Assembly (NCBI GenBank): GCA_002336725.1
Contig: DDEO01000192.1
Coordinates: 28,979-59,569 of the forward strand
DNA: 30,591 bases
Origin: Bacteroidetes bacterium UBA1952
GTDB taxonomy: Bacteria > Bacteroidota > Bacteroidia > Chitinophagales > Chitinophagaceae
Direction of reading: 5' to 3'
In this document: one piece after another, positions 22,083 through 29,667 of the stretch
Position numbering within the stretch: the first letter of the stretch is position 1
Layout: every line of letters begins with the position of its first letter
The notes under the pieces: generated by a model
What the model was told of the DNA's origin: nothing
Databases searched by the model: none
What the model saw: the letters and a program-made list of their open reading frames with translations, nothing else
Position numbers and translations under genes: made by a program

Positions 22083-22508
22083 TTAATTATTCCACAACTC
22101 GGCATTCAGGTAAGTATTGGCGTACTTTTTCGCCACGCCAGTCGGGATGCTTCGGAAGTAGGCAGGGATGTAGTTGAAAGCTTTGTCACGTTCCGTCTGG
22201 CTCATCCGGTTCCAGATCAGGAGCGTTTTCTTTTTGCTGCTGGTGGTTTTGTCGTTGTAGCGGTTCCAGAAGTCTTCAAACGTGACGCTGGTGCGCAGTT
22301 GCTTTGTCAGCTTCGCCGTCTTGCTATTGCCCAGCACTGCTTGCAGCTCGCTGAGGTGGCGTGGCAAGCGCTCCAGCAGCCACACCCTTTGCGAGGCATC
22401 CAGGACGGCACCTTTAATGTCGTAGTGCACCAGCAGGCCGTCAGTGTCAAACTCAAACAGCACATCGCCAGTGAACGCATCGGAGGTAAGAAGATAGGTT
22501 TCATTCAT
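22083..22508 (-). CDS. Protein with replication-associated FW..Y tail domain
   Basis: A 141-residue protein. The C-terminal 60 residues, SFEDFWNRYNDK-like (TFEDFWNRYNDK), a basic KKK, then IWNRMSQTERDKAFNYIPAY and KYANTYLNAELWNN, follow the pattern found at the end of many phage and plasmid replication or helicase-loader proteins. The N-terminal part (LLTSDAFTGDVLFEFDTDG) is a separate beta-like domain. It overlaps the GemA-like gene by ATGA. In a Mu-like phage that replicates by transposition this suggests an accessory factor that meets host replication proteins. Role inferred. Confidence 0.55.
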   Translation of the reverse strand: MNETYLLTSDAFTGDVLFEFDTDGLLVHYDIKGAVLDASQRVWLLERLPRHLSELQAVLGNSKTAKLTKQLRTSVTFEDFWNRYNDKTTSSKKKTLLIWNRMSQTERDKAFNYIPAYFRSIPTGVAKKYANTYLNAELWNN

Positions 22509-22927
22509 AGCCTGGTCATGGTTTTGCGAAGGCTTGCCTGATAATCAGTCTTTACTTTTTCGGCCAACTGAATCAGTACATAAAGCTCTTGGGTGGTGTA
22601 ATCATTGAAGCCCTTCTTTACACCTTCCACGCCCTGCTTTTCAGCCCAGGCGATGGCGTGTTGTACGGTGTGGCCAATGCTCCGAAAGATGGCAATAATG
22701 GCCTTTCGCATGTTGTCGGCTTTCCTGCCGCCCGGCGTCAAGATAAATTTTTCCGGAACCTGCTGGCGCAACAGCGCTGCCATTTGCCCGATTTCCAGCG
22801 GACTGCAATCCTTCAGGCTGGTGGTGCGGCCCTTCGTAAAATCGCTCACTACATCTTCCTTCATGAGCGTGCTTCCGGCTTTCTGCGCAGCGTTGTAAGC
22901 CGCGTAAAAATTGACGTAAATGTTCAT
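22505..22927 (-). CDS. GemA-like (Mu gp16-like) protein
   Basis: 140 residues from ATG 22927 (MNIYVNFYAAYNAAQK); a longer frame to 23035 would run through the terminator hairpin and is rejected. The C-terminal half, MRKAIIAIFRSIGHTVQ, then AIAWAEKQGVEG and YTTQELYVLIQLAEKVKTDY, has the layout of the GemA/gp16 family (helix, variable linker, then a T-x2-E-L-x2-L-I helix). GemA modulates host DNA topology and gene expression in Mu. It is encoded just after a terminator, so expression probably starts from a promoter near 22930-22960. Match is by pattern only. Confidence 0.45.
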   Translation of the reverse strand: MNIYVNFYAAYNAAQKAGSTLMKEDVVSDFTKGRTTSLKDCSPLEIGQMAALLRQQVPEKFILTPGGRKADNMRKAIIAIFRSIGHTVQHAIAWAEKQGVEGVKKGFNDYTTQELYVLIQLAEKVKTDYQASLRKTMTRL

Positions 22928-22959
22928 TGCGGTTGTTGTTTGTTTTGTTAGGAAAAGAA

Positions 22960-23002
22960 AAAGCCCCGGCAGGCACACCAATAAGGGGCCTGCCGGGGCT
23001 TT
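22960..23002 (-). terminator. Strong intrinsic terminator after the 23008-23301 gene
   Basis: Perfect 15-bp arms AAAGCCCCGGCAGGC (22960-22974) and its complement (22988-23002), loop 13 bases, with a minus-strand T-rich tail (TTTTTCTTTTCC). It ends 6 bases after the stop at 23008. Confidence 0.9.
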
Positions 23003-23007
23003 AGTTT

Positions 23008-23301
23008 TTATTGTTGAGGTTCTTCTATCAGGCATTCTGTTATTTGGTGGATAGGAAGCGCCAGCGTATCCGTAGAATCAATAGACTGAACCACCATTGC
23101 CATTGGCCTTTCCTTTTCTACTCCCTGAAATATGCCTACGTACTGGTGTCGTTCACTCGTTACATACAAAACGATTCTTTTCCCTAAATCGCCCTTTCCC
23201 AGTTCGTGAGGGGCTGCTACTTCCATCGGCAGTTTCACACCGTCCGAGAAGGTTACTTCAACCGCAATAGCACCGCCAACTTGAATGTTTGCTCTACTCA
23301 T
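23008..23301 (-). CDS. Small beta-rich protein in its own transcription unit, function unknown
   Basis: A 97-residue protein that is almost all beta by pattern (IQVGGAIAVEVTFSDGVKLP, KRIVLYVTSERHQYVGIF, MAMVVQSIDS), like a small barrel, with a short acidic tail. No motif recognised. It has a 15-bp-stem hairpin upstream (23361-23404) and a strong terminator right after it, so it appears to be a monocistronic unit set apart from early and late operons, the place where Mu has its middle regulator. It does not look like a helix-turn-helix regulator. Repeats of TTTTAAAnGCG type lie just before its start. Confidence 0.55.
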   Translation of the reverse strand: MSRANIQVGGAIAVEVTFSDGVKLPMEVAAPHELGKGDLGKRIVLYVTSERHQYVGIFQGVEKERPMAMVVQSIDSTDTLALPIHQITECLIEEPQQ

Positions 23302-23302
23302 C

Positions 23303-23330
23303 TTTTAAAGCGTTTTAAAAAGCGTTTAAA
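23303..23330. repeat. Short AT-rich direct repeats upstream of 23008-23301
   Basis: Two consecutive units TTTTAAAGCG and TTTTAAAAAGCG followed by TTTAAA (plus strand), ending 2 bases before the ATG of the 97-residue gene. They may be a regulator site or part of the leader. Confidence 0.45.
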
Positions 23331-23360
23331 CCTGCTGTTTTTGGTTCGTTTCTGTTGTTG

Positions 23361-23404
23361 AATTTCCAGGCACGTCAGCAGGAAATGGAACGTGCCTGGA
23401 AATT
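23361..23404. terminator. Long perfect hairpin after gam
   Basis: Arms AATTTCCAGGCACGT (23361-23375) and its exact complement (23390-23404), loop 14 bases, 13 bases after the Gam stop. On the minus strand it is followed by an A/C-rich stretch rather than T's, so it may act as a weak terminator or as an mRNA 3' protector closing the early operon. The T-run is on the plus-strand side. Confidence 0.65.
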
Positions 23405-23416
23405 TGTTTTTGTCTA

Positions 23417-23929
23417 TCATGCCTTTTTGATTTCTACATAATACCGGAAACCCGTTTGGAGCACCACACCAGCCGCAGCAATTCGCTTCCGCACGTACTC
23501 TTTGGTTTTGTCATCTTTAAGAGCATCTTTGAGCGCCTCTTTGTCCGGGGTGGGCACCTGGTACACGAAGTCAGGCAGCATTTTTTGGAGGGCAGCAGTT
23601 GCCGTTTCCCAGCTATGGCCGGCAGCCACTGCAAGTGCACCGGCCAGCTTGCGGCGGCCAACGCACACCTGGCCGATAACGACGGAGCTTTTACCGACCG
23701 GCAGCAGCTCAGCAGGGTTGGCCTCGGCGTAAGCTTTAGCGGTTGCTTCGGCGGTTTCAATGGCCGCGTGGGCCTCGGCAATGGGCTGGGCGTATTTTCC
23801 GGAAATCTTCTGCATGTCGCGCTGCCGGTCGGCTTCCAGCCGGGCCAGCTTGGCGCTTTCAAGTTCAAACGTCTGCACGGCAGCGTCAAACTGCGCGCGG
23901 GTTGTGGGTTTGGGTTGGGTCGTTGCCAT
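23417..23929 (-). CDS. gam: Mu Gam-like host-nuclease inhibitor
   Basis: A 170-residue protein. It has the long N-terminal coiled coil of Mu Gam (AVQTFELESAKLARLEADRQ, HAAIETAEATAKAYAEANPA), then the short beta domain (SVVIGQVCVGRRKL) and a helix plus PDKEALKDALKDD and a C-terminal VVLQTGFRYYVEIKK strand. Gam, a Ku-like dimer, binds DNA ends and blocks RecBCD-type nucleases, protecting transposing or injected phage DNA. It is the last gene of the long early operon and is followed by a hairpin. Confidence 0.85.
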   Translation of the reverse strand: MATTQPKPTTRAQFDAAVQTFELESAKLARLEADRQRDMQKISGKYAQPIAEAHAAIETAEATAKAYAEANPAELLPVGKSSVVIGQVCVGRRKLAGALAVAAGHSWETATAALQKMLPDFVYQVPTPDKEALKDALKDDKTKEYVRKRIAAAGVVLQTGFRYYVEIKKA

Positions 23930-23946
23930 AAAAAGGGGTTGGGGGG

Positions 23947-24213
23947 TTAGCGTTTTTTAGAAATGGATGGAGGGAAAGAAAAGGAGCGGAAATAACCATG
24001 ATGCACCAGGGCTTGTGCAATCGGGAAACGGTAGTGTGCCATGCTTAGGTCAGTAGCAAGGCACAGTTCGCGGGCGCAGTGCCAGGCATCTTCGCCTTCT
24101 TCCTGGCTGTCTTCCACAATCGTTACGCATTCAGCGACGGTTTCGGCAGTAGGTTGGAAGCGGTGGGCGGAAAGGATGGCGCGAAGACCATCTTCAAGTG
24201 GTGGTATTGCCAT
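23947..24213 (-). CDS. Small early protein, function unknown
   Basis: An 88-residue protein, acidic in its first half (TAETVAECVTIVEDSQEEGE) and basic at the end (SFSFPPSISKKR). The central DAWHCARELCLATDLSMAHY is helical with two Cys and several His. It lies 17 bases upstream of Gam in the early operon. No known domain. Confidence 0.5.
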   Translation of the reverse strand: MAIPPLEDGLRAILSAHRFQPTAETVAECVTIVEDSQEEGEDAWHCARELCLATDLSMAHYRFPIAQALVHHGYFRSFSFPPSISKKR

Positions 24214-24222
24214 TGTTGGGGT

Positions 24223-24549
24223 TTAAGAAATGGGTGAAAAGAAGGTGTGTTGAATGGAATCAGAGAGGTTCAGCAGGTTTTTATGAACCAGAATGGTGGG
24301 GTCGAGCTTTTGAAAATCCAGCAGCGCTTTCAGGGCAAAGGCGGTGGGCGCATCCAGGGAAAGCTTGTGGCCTTTGGGATTGGGAAAAACAAGCGAAGGG
24401 CGTAGCTTCTTCGCTTGCCAAATCAGCAGCACCGAGATGATGCAGCGTTCCCATGCGTCGGCATCCGGGGCGCACACCAGCAGCGTGGTAAGGATTTTAT
24501 CGAGTGCTTCGAGTTCGTAATAGCCCCAGCGAATCGTTATCTTTTTCAT
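24223..24549 (-). CDS. Small early protein, function unknown
   Basis: A 108-residue, mostly helical protein (YYELEALDKILTTLLVCAP, WERCIISVLLIWQAKKL). Hydrophobic enough to be a compact globular domain but without a true membrane segment. It is 4 bases after the stop of the upstream gene. Not recognised; small early genes at this position in Mu (the semi-essential region) are mostly accessory. Confidence 0.5.
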   Translation of the reverse strand: MKKITIRWGYYELEALDKILTTLLVCAPDADAWERCIISVLLIWQAKKLRPSLVFPNPKGHKLSLDAPTAFALKALLDFQKLDPTILVHKNLLNLSDSIQHTFFSPIS

Positions 24550-24553
24550 GGCG

Positions 24554-24922
24554 CTACCAAATGATATCGGTGTTTTTCAGGTAGTCTTCTTTCAAGGCAC
24601 AGTAATCCGCCGCATCTGTCATGAAAGCGCTTTGCAGCAGCATCTGGTCATGTTCCAGCCAGTCCTGCATACACGCCGCCCAATAGCCCCATTCCGGGCT
24701 TTGTAGCTGGAGCGCGGCCCACTTGGGGTTGTCGGCGTGCTTTGCTTCCGCCCACCGGCAACCGGCTTCAAAAAGCAGCATCCGCCAATCGTCAATCGTG
24801 ATACCGATAAGGTCGCAAAGGGCTTCGGTTTGCAACAGGTGTTTGATAGCTTGCTGCGCTGTGTGTGTTTTTGGCCAGCAGGCGAAAGTGCCGGGCTGCG
24901 TGGCGTTTTTAGTTGTGGCCAT
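24554..24922 (-). CDS. Small Trp/Cys-rich early protein, function unknown
   Basis: A 122-residue helical protein with many Trp and Ala (GITIDDWRMLLFEAGCRWAE, WGYWAACMQDWLEHDQML). No signal peptide or DNA-binding motif. Its start overlaps the end of the DnaA-like gene by 14 bases, so the two are probably co-translated and may act together. Not recognised. Confidence 0.55.
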   Translation of the reverse strand: MATTKNATQPGTFACWPKTHTAQQAIKHLLQTEALCDLIGITIDDWRMLLFEAGCRWAEAKHADNPKWAALQLQSPEWGYWAACMQDWLEHDQMLLQSAFMTDAADYCALKEDYLKNTDIIW

Positions 24923-25235
24923 TGGAGTGAAGATTTTGGATCACGTAGCGCAGGCGCGCCATGACAGTTTGGGTGAAGGGATCGCCACACTCGATGCGGG
25001 CGGCGGTGACATCTATGGCGTGCAAAACGGTGGTGTGGTGCATACCGCGCAGCCGGGCGATCTGGTGTTTGGAAAGTCTGCCGTAGGTATGGGCGATGTA
25101 GCAGGTGATTTGCCGTGCCTCCTTCTGAGCGGCGCGCGTGGCGGGCTTTAGCTGCATCCTGCTACCCACAACACCCGTCAGCAGGTCGAGGTATTCGGCA
25201 TCGGTAAGCGCCTGGAATGTGCCGGGAAGATTCAT
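24909..25235 (-). CDS. Stand-alone DnaA domain IV protein
   Basis: A 108-residue protein whose C-terminal two thirds fit the DnaA C-terminal DNA-binding domain: KEARQITCYIAHTYGRLSKHQIARL-type helices followed by the signature MHHTTVLHA (residues 65-73), the DnaA motif DHTTVLHA that reads the DnaA box. The ATPase domains are absent. A free domain IV could compete with or recruit host DnaA, or act as a sequence-specific regulator. The short N-terminus (FQALTDAEYLDLLTGVVG) is helical. It lies in the early operon next to ATPases used for transposition. Homology to DnaA domain IV is seen in the motif; function is inferred. Confidence 0.8.
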   Translation of the reverse strand: MNLPGTFQALTDAEYLDLLTGVVGSRMQLKPATRAAQKEARQITCYIAHTYGRLSKHQIARLRGMHHTTVLHAIDVTAARIECGDPFTQTVMARLRYVIQNLHSNGHN

Positions 25236-25238
25236 AGG

Positions 25239-25487
25239 TCAGGATTGCTTTTGAATCATTGTGGCCAGTACTTGCTGAAGGATAACCGTGTATTCCGGCG
25301 TGGCGGCGCATCCTTTCACTAAAGCTTCTCCTATCGCCTTTGGATCGCCGTTTGCCAGCATCCAGCTATTGTCGCTATCCTGAAAAAACATAAGGCAGGA
25401 AACACCTTGGGCTACACATTTTTTATGAAGTTTTCGTACCTGGTTTTGCAGCGCCGGGGTAATCGTTGGGGTGGGGTTGTTGCTCAT
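25239..25487 (-). CDS. Small early protein, function unknown
   Basis: An 82-residue protein between the RecA-like ATPase and the DnaA-like gene (3-base gap on its downstream side). It has a Pro/Thr-rich start, a basic helix (QNQVRKLHKKCVAQGVS) and a central strand-turn SCLMFFQDSDNSWMLANGD that reads like a small alpha/beta fold. No known motif. Confidence 0.5.
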   Translation of the reverse strand: MSNNPTPTITPALQNQVRKLHKKCVAQGVSCLMFFQDSDNSWMLANGDPKAIGEALVKGCAATPEYTVILQQVLATMIQKQS

Positions 25488-25499
25488 GGCAGTTGTTGT

Positions 25500-26138
25500 T
25501 TAAGAAGGTTGGTTTTCTGTTGTTGGCTGGCCCCAATACAGGGCCGATTTTGTTTCGTCGATGCTGATAGCACCACTCGCACCGCGTCCGCTGAAAAAGG
25601 CCGTCAGGCCCCTTACCCGCACGATCACCTTTGCCAGTTTGCTGGCCCGTTTTGCCGCTGCCGTGTAGGGCGCGCCGTCTTCCTCATGCGCGATGAAAAT
25701 GAAGAGCTTATCGGGGTGCTTCAGCAACAGCCCATTCAGTTCCGGCGCGCGTATTTCATCTGTGTAAACAGTTGTATTGTCCAGAAAAATTATCTTGGGA
25801 GACTTCCGGCTTTTCAGCTTCGCTTCCAATTCATCCAGCGCCAGGTATTCTTCAAAATGCAGATTGCGGCAGCCTTTCGGCTCTAATCCGGCACGGCGGC
25901 AGGCATCCACGAAATTTTTCCCCACTCCTTCTTCCGCGCTCACATAAAGCGTCCGCGCGTGGCCGGAAAGCATCTCGGCCAGCTTTAGGGCGAAAGTTGT
26001 TTTGCCGTTCTTTTCTTCGCCGTAAATGAGCCAGCAGCCCGTCGTTTCCGGTGTGCCCATTGCCGCCTCCCAAAGACCGGAAAAAGAGAAGGTGACGAAC
26101 TTCTTTTCATAGAGATTTTGAAGTGTCTTTACACGCAT
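25500..26138 (-). CDS. RecA-like P-loop ATPase (AAA_24/Sak4-like)
   Basis: A 212-residue protein. Walker A is GEEKNGKT (residues 40-47), followed by a helix TTFALKLAEML; VSAEEGVGKNF supplies a sensor-like acidic pair, and Walker B is KIIFLD (115-120). This compact layout is that of RecA/RadA-like phage ATPases used in recombination or as helicase loaders (Sak4 group). It starts 3 bases after the MuB-like gene, so both ATPases are co-expressed early. It could supply recombination or strand-annealing functions absent from Mu itself. Confidence 0.75.
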   Translation of the reverse strand: MRVKTLQNLYEKKFVTFSFSGLWEAAMGTPETTGCWLIYGEEKNGKTTFALKLAEMLSGHARTLYVSAEEGVGKNFVDACRRAGLEPKGCRNLHFEEYLALDELEAKLKSRKSPKIIFLDNTTVYTDEIRAPELNGLLLKHPDKLFIFIAHEEDGAPYTAAAKRASKLAKVIVRVRGLTAFFSGRGASGAISIDETKSALYWGQPTTENQPS

Positions 26139-26141
26139 TTT

Positions 26142-27068
26142 TTAAAGAGGTTTAGTAGTTTCGGTAGCTTTGGTTTCGGCGTGCATAATGGCCAGCGTCT
26201 CGGCCCGGCGCAGCCCGCCAATCCGGTTGCCGTCATTGGCCAGGCAACGCTTCACCAGCCCCGGAATGGCTTTCTTATCCGCCACGTTGGCCGTTAGCAC
26301 ATCTGTTATCAACTTCTGCATAAAGGCAAGGCGTTCCTGCCCTGTGGTGGGTACGCTGCTGTTGTAGCGGTCTCCAAAGCGGGAAAGCAATTCGGCAAAG
26401 CCCACTTTGTGGCCGTCGATACCGCGCTTTATCTTATCGCGCAGGCCATCGGCCCCCATCAGGTACCAGCCGCACGCGCCCTCGGTAGCGTTCCAGAACT
26501 CTAATAGTTCCATCAGTGCCTCGTAGGCGGGCGCGCCCGCCTCGTCAATAATTACGACCGGGTTTTGCAGCGTGCGCAGGGCATATTTGATGCGCTCCTT
26601 CACGTCCAGCAGCCTGCCGCCCGCGTCCACGCCTATGGTGCGCGCTATCAGCCGTACAAAAGCCTGCTTGGTGGTTCCCTGCCGGGCATCCAGCCAAAAG
26701 CAGTTGGTCAGCGTCCGTGCCAGGTATTTTCCGGAAAACGTCTTGCCAATACCGCAATCATCCACATACAGCATGGAGCGCTGGTGGCGCTGGCAAAACA
26801 CCACGCCCGCCTCTATTTTCCGGAACACCTCGGTGGCTACCATCGTCCATTTGCGTTCGCCCCGGCTTACATTCAGCCGCTGGCCGATTTCCATCCACTG
26901 GGCATCGCGCAAAAGGCCGTCCAGCGCCTTGCCGTTTTTGATTTGGCTATATACCGAGCCGCTGATGCCGTATTGCCCGGCATAGCGTTCGTCGGTTCCG
27001 GTATAGTTGGCCCGCTGGGCAAGGAGCGCGGCGGCTACCTGTGTCTTAAATTCGTTGGGAAGTGTCAT
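26142..27068 (-). CDS. Transposition target-selection ATPase (MuB-like, AAA+)
   Basis: A 308-residue protein. The N-terminus has a helix-turn-helix (YGISGSVYSQIKNGKALDGL). Walker A is DDCGIGKT (103-110), with Asp replacing the usual first Gly, and Walker B is VVIIDE (171-176). Later segments (FAELLSRFGDRYNSS, GLRRAETLAIMHA) match the lid and C-terminal domain. MuB forms ATP-dependent filaments on target DNA, delivers it to the transpososome and gives target immunity. Order directly after the transposase supports the call. Confidence 0.85.
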   Translation of the reverse strand: MTLPNEFKTQVAAALLAQRANYTGTDERYAGQYGISGSVYSQIKNGKALDGLLRDAQWMEIGQRLNVSRGERKWTMVATEVFRKIEAGVVFCQRHQRSMLYVDDCGIGKTFSGKYLARTLTNCFWLDARQGTTKQAFVRLIARTIGVDAGGRLLDVKERIKYALRTLQNPVVIIDEAGAPAYEALMELLEFWNATEGACGWYLMGADGLRDKIKRGIDGHKVGFAELLSRFGDRYNSSVPTTGQERLAFMQKLITDVLTANVADKKAIPGLVKRCLANDGNRIGGLRRAETLAIMHAETKATETTKPL

Positions 27069-27097
27069 AACTTTGCTTTTTAGGTTTTGTGTTTTTT

Positions 27098-27126
27098 CAG
27101 CCGTGTGGCTTCCAGCCGCACGGCTG
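27098..27126 (+). promoter_or_regulatory. Hairpin between small early gene and the MuB-like gene
   Basis: Arms CAGCCGTGTGGCT (27098-27110) and AGCCGCACGGCTG (27114-27126), one G-T pair, 3-base loop. A T-run follows on the plus strand, so it would stop antisense transcription; on the minus strand, where the genes are, it lies in the leader of the MuB-like gene. Confidence 0.55.
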
Positions 27127-27129
27127 TTT

Positions 27130-27339
27130 TTATTTTCGGGCTACTTCTTGAATCAGCACTTCAAGAAGCCGTTTCTGGTGCTTGCCCCGGCATTCAGAAA
27201 CCGCTTCGAGATGGGCTGGCGTTTCTTCTTCGGCAATCATGATGAGGCAGGAAAGCTTATTGCTTTCATCAGCACAGAGAAGGGCGATTTTAGAAATCAA
27301 TTCTTTCGCTTGCTGCATGGGTGTTTTTGTGTTGTCCAT
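27130..27339 (-). CDS. Small early protein between transposase and MuB-like genes
   Basis: A 69-residue helical protein (MDNTKTPMQQAKELISKIAL ... KRLLEVLIQEVARK) with two Cys and a leucine-rich end. It is separated from the transposase stop by 25 bases and from the MuB-like start by 61 bases that hold a hairpin. No motif recognised. Mu has no gene here, so it is an addition in this lineage. Confidence 0.5.
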   Translation of the reverse strand: MDNTKTPMQQAKELISKIALLCADESNKLSCLIMIAEEETPAHLEAVSECRGKHQKRLLEVLIQEVARK

Positions 27340-27364
27340 TGGTTTGTTGGGGTTTTAAAAGGGC

Positions 27365-29443
27365 TTAGAAATCTCTTAGGTAGTCGCCTCCCGAAGGCTG
27401 TGGGGCCACCGGCATCCAGCCATCTTCCGGCACATCATCCAGCGCCGGGGCGGGCGTGTCATCGGGCACATAGCGCGGCGTGAGACCGGGCATCACGAAC
27501 TTTCTGTTTAGCGTCTTTTCGCGCTCGCCGATCACGATTACATCATTGATGCTGGCTTTGCGCTGGCGCTGGTAGGCTATAACCGTGTTTTCATAAGCGC
27601 TCATCAGGGCGCGAGCGGCTTCGGCCTGTGGCCCGTCGGCGCGGCGCTCCAGGGTGGATCGGTTGTATTCCGGTTGTGGGACGGCTTCGCAGATAAGGCA
27701 ATCGTTCTGGTAAATAAGAGCTTTGGCCATTTTCCCGTCATTGCCATCCAGGTAATAGATGTCTATGTATTCACCGGCTACCTGTTTCATCAGATGTATC
27801 AACGAATCGCCGGTGGCTACCTGCCCATCGCGGCCCAGCAGAAAGGACTGCTTCTGAAATTCTAAAATGCCATTCAGCGGCATTGCGATTCGCCGGGCAC
27901 AGTAGCCCATATGTGGCAGAATCGCAGGCCAGTTGATAGGCTTTAGGCCCGGATGCTGGTTTTCCAGATACACATCCCAGCGCGTCTTGCCTTTGTGGGT
28001 GTCGTGTGGGCTGTTGTTCCAGTCTTCAATCCGGCGCAGGGTGTCGTGTACCAACTGGTCGTAGGGAATGTAATTTTCCTTTGCGCCTGGGGCCATCTGC
28101 TGGTCTTCGCGGCGGGCATGGGGGCGACCCTGGAAAGCAGGATGTGCCTTTTCGCCACCCGCACTATCGTCATACCGGAACATGCCCCACCGGCGCTCTA
28201 TCCACTTTGCACGGGCATTATTTGCAGCGATGTGTACGTTTTCGCTGAACATGGCTCCCGGTCTCAGGAACGTGCCGGTGTAGGAGCTATTCAAGGAAGA
28301 TTCCGCTTCTAATTCAGCAGGTAGGCACAGACCGCGCATCGCATGGTCACGCACGAGCTGGCGGTAAAAATTCATAATCAGGGCTTCCTTTGTCTTATCC
28401 CAAACCACCGTTACGATCGCATCCGAAGCCACATCCATTCCGGCATAAATCCAAAGACGCTTTTTAGGCTCGTACAGGAAGGGCGGCTGCCGGTCATCAA
28501 TAGAAAGCAGGCTACCAGCGAAGGCCGGACGCTTGAGCTTATGGAACGGCTGAAACTGGCCCATCAGTTTCTGACGGTCGCTGGATCGCACTGCATGTGT
28601 GCCGATTGTGTGTTCCCATGCGCCGAGATAATTGATGATCGTGGCATCGCTTAGTTTCCGGAAATCTTTGGGGTCGTAGCATTCGCCGCTTCCATCCGAT
28701 TTCACCACTTCCGTATAGCCCGACAGAAAGGCATCAAAACAGCGGGAAACTTCCGTGCGGGTCGGCTTGTGCTGTTGGCCTGCAAACAGGTCGTTCAGCA
28801 TGGCCACCACGTCATCGGTCACCAGGCGGCGGTTGCTGTTGCGCAGTTTTCCGGAAATCAGGCTTTTGTAGTCAGGTCCAGCCTCAGTGTGAAAATTCCT
28901 GAAAGCCTCTTTAAAGCGCTTTTCACTGTCTGGCAGCGTGTGCACTTCATTGAATTTTTGCAGCAGAATGGGTTTGAAGCTGGCCACGTCGGCGCAAATC
29001 GTACCCATCACTCCTTTGAGGCTTCCACCTTTGGAGCGGCGTTCATTTTCGCGGGCCACTTTCAGCCGGGCGGCAGCTTGCAGCACACTGGCGTTTACGA
29101 TGTACTCGTCCTGATGCTTTTGGCCGAGATAGCCGCCATCGTCAAACCGGAAATCGGTGGTGTAAAACCGAACGGCAGCGGGGTCGGTCTGATAATACAG
29201 CTCCAGCAGGTGGCCGGGGCGGCGCGGGTCGCCCAGGGCGGTTTGAATTTCAGCCGGAAGGCTGTCGTAAGCAATAAGCATTGGGTGGCCACCACCGCCT
29301 TTCTGCACGCGCTTGATGCCGTGGTTCTTTTCCTCGCAACGCTTTATTGCCATGCGAAGCGCATCATAAGACGGGAACCACGCGGGAATTAGCTCTTCCT
29401 GCGTTACCACCAGCGCACCCGTTTTTTCCCAGATGTGAGGCAT
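27365..29443 (-). CDS. DDE transposase (MuA-like)
   Basis: A 692-residue protein. Residues 1-80 are a MuA-type winged-helix DNA-binding domain (FPSYDALRMAIKRCEEKNHG, ending in LPAEIQTAL). A second DNA-binding region spans about 130-290. The rve/DDE core begins SLLSIDDRQPP (Asp316 or Asp317), contains PAELEAESSLN (Glu377/379/381) where Mu has its second Asp, and NNARAKWIERRWG with Glu416. After 560 follows the Mu C-terminal beta domain and a disordered Pro-rich tail, the region that in MuA contacts MuB and ClpX. It carries out strand transfer for integration and replication. Second carboxylate as Glu instead of Asp is notable. Confidence 0.9.
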   Translation of the reverse strand: MPHIWEKTGALVVTQEELIPAWFPSYDALRMAIKRCEEKNHGIKRVQKGGGGHPMLIAYDSLPAEIQTALGDPRRPGHLLELYYQTDPAAVRFYTTDFRFDDGGYLGQKHQDEYIVNASVLQAAARLKVARENERRSKGGSLKGVMGTICADVASFKPILLQKFNEVHTLPDSEKRFKEAFRNFHTEAGPDYKSLISGKLRNSNRRLVTDDVVAMLNDLFAGQQHKPTRTEVSRCFDAFLSGYTEVVKSDGSGECYDPKDFRKLSDATIINYLGAWEHTIGTHAVRSSDRQKLMGQFQPFHKLKRPAFAGSLLSIDDRQPPFLYEPKKRLWIYAGMDVASDAIVTVVWDKTKEALIMNFYRQLVRDHAMRGLCLPAELEAESSLNSSYTGTFLRPGAMFSENVHIAANNARAKWIERRWGMFRYDDSAGGEKAHPAFQGRPHARREDQQMAPGAKENYIPYDQLVHDTLRRIEDWNNSPHDTHKGKTRWDVYLENQHPGLKPINWPAILPHMGYCARRIAMPLNGILEFQKQSFLLGRDGQVATGDSLIHLMKQVAGEYIDIYYLDGNDGKMAKALIYQNDCLICEAVPQPEYNRSTLERRADGPQAEAARALMSAYENTVIAYQRQRKASINDVIVIGEREKTLNRKFVMPGLTPRYVPDDTPAPALDDVPEDGWMPVAPQPSGGDYLRDF

Positions 29444-29446
29444 GGC

Positions 29447-29647
29447 TTAGGCGATTGCTTGGGTGAGCGCCTGATATTTCGCGTTGTAAGCGCGCTTGAT
29501 TTCCTCGGCCTTTTCGCTGGCGCGGTCGCCTTTGATGGCCATCCGCACATACGCTTCGGTTACTTCATACTCGGCAGCGATGATTTTCACGACCAGCGCC
29601 CTTTTGCCGTCATAGATGGGTTGATTACTTTTACGGGTTGCTTTCAT
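29447..29647 (-). CDS. Small DNA-binding protein (Ner-like position)
   Basis: A 66-residue basic protein. The segment ALVVKIIAAEYEVTEAYVRM is a plausible helix-turn-helix followed by a charged helix. It is the first gene of the early operon, opposite the repressor and 3 bases before the transposase. In Mu this is the place of Ner, which turns down the early and repressor promoters. Family not recognised; function by position and fold. Confidence 0.65.
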   Translation of the reverse strand: MKATRKSNQPIYDGKRALVVKIIAAEYEVTEAYVRMAIKGDRASEKAEEIKRAYNAKYQALTQAIA

Positions 29648-29667
29648 TGTTGCAGCGTTTAGAACAG

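Noticed and set aside
22928..23035. Longer N-terminus for the GemA-like protein
   Set aside because: It would be encoded by the terminator hairpin 22960-23002 and overlap the previous gene; the ATG at 22927 is preferred.
28769..29392. 207-codon plus-strand open frame
   Set aside because: Antisense to the transposase gene, with no ribosome site or neighbour on that strand.
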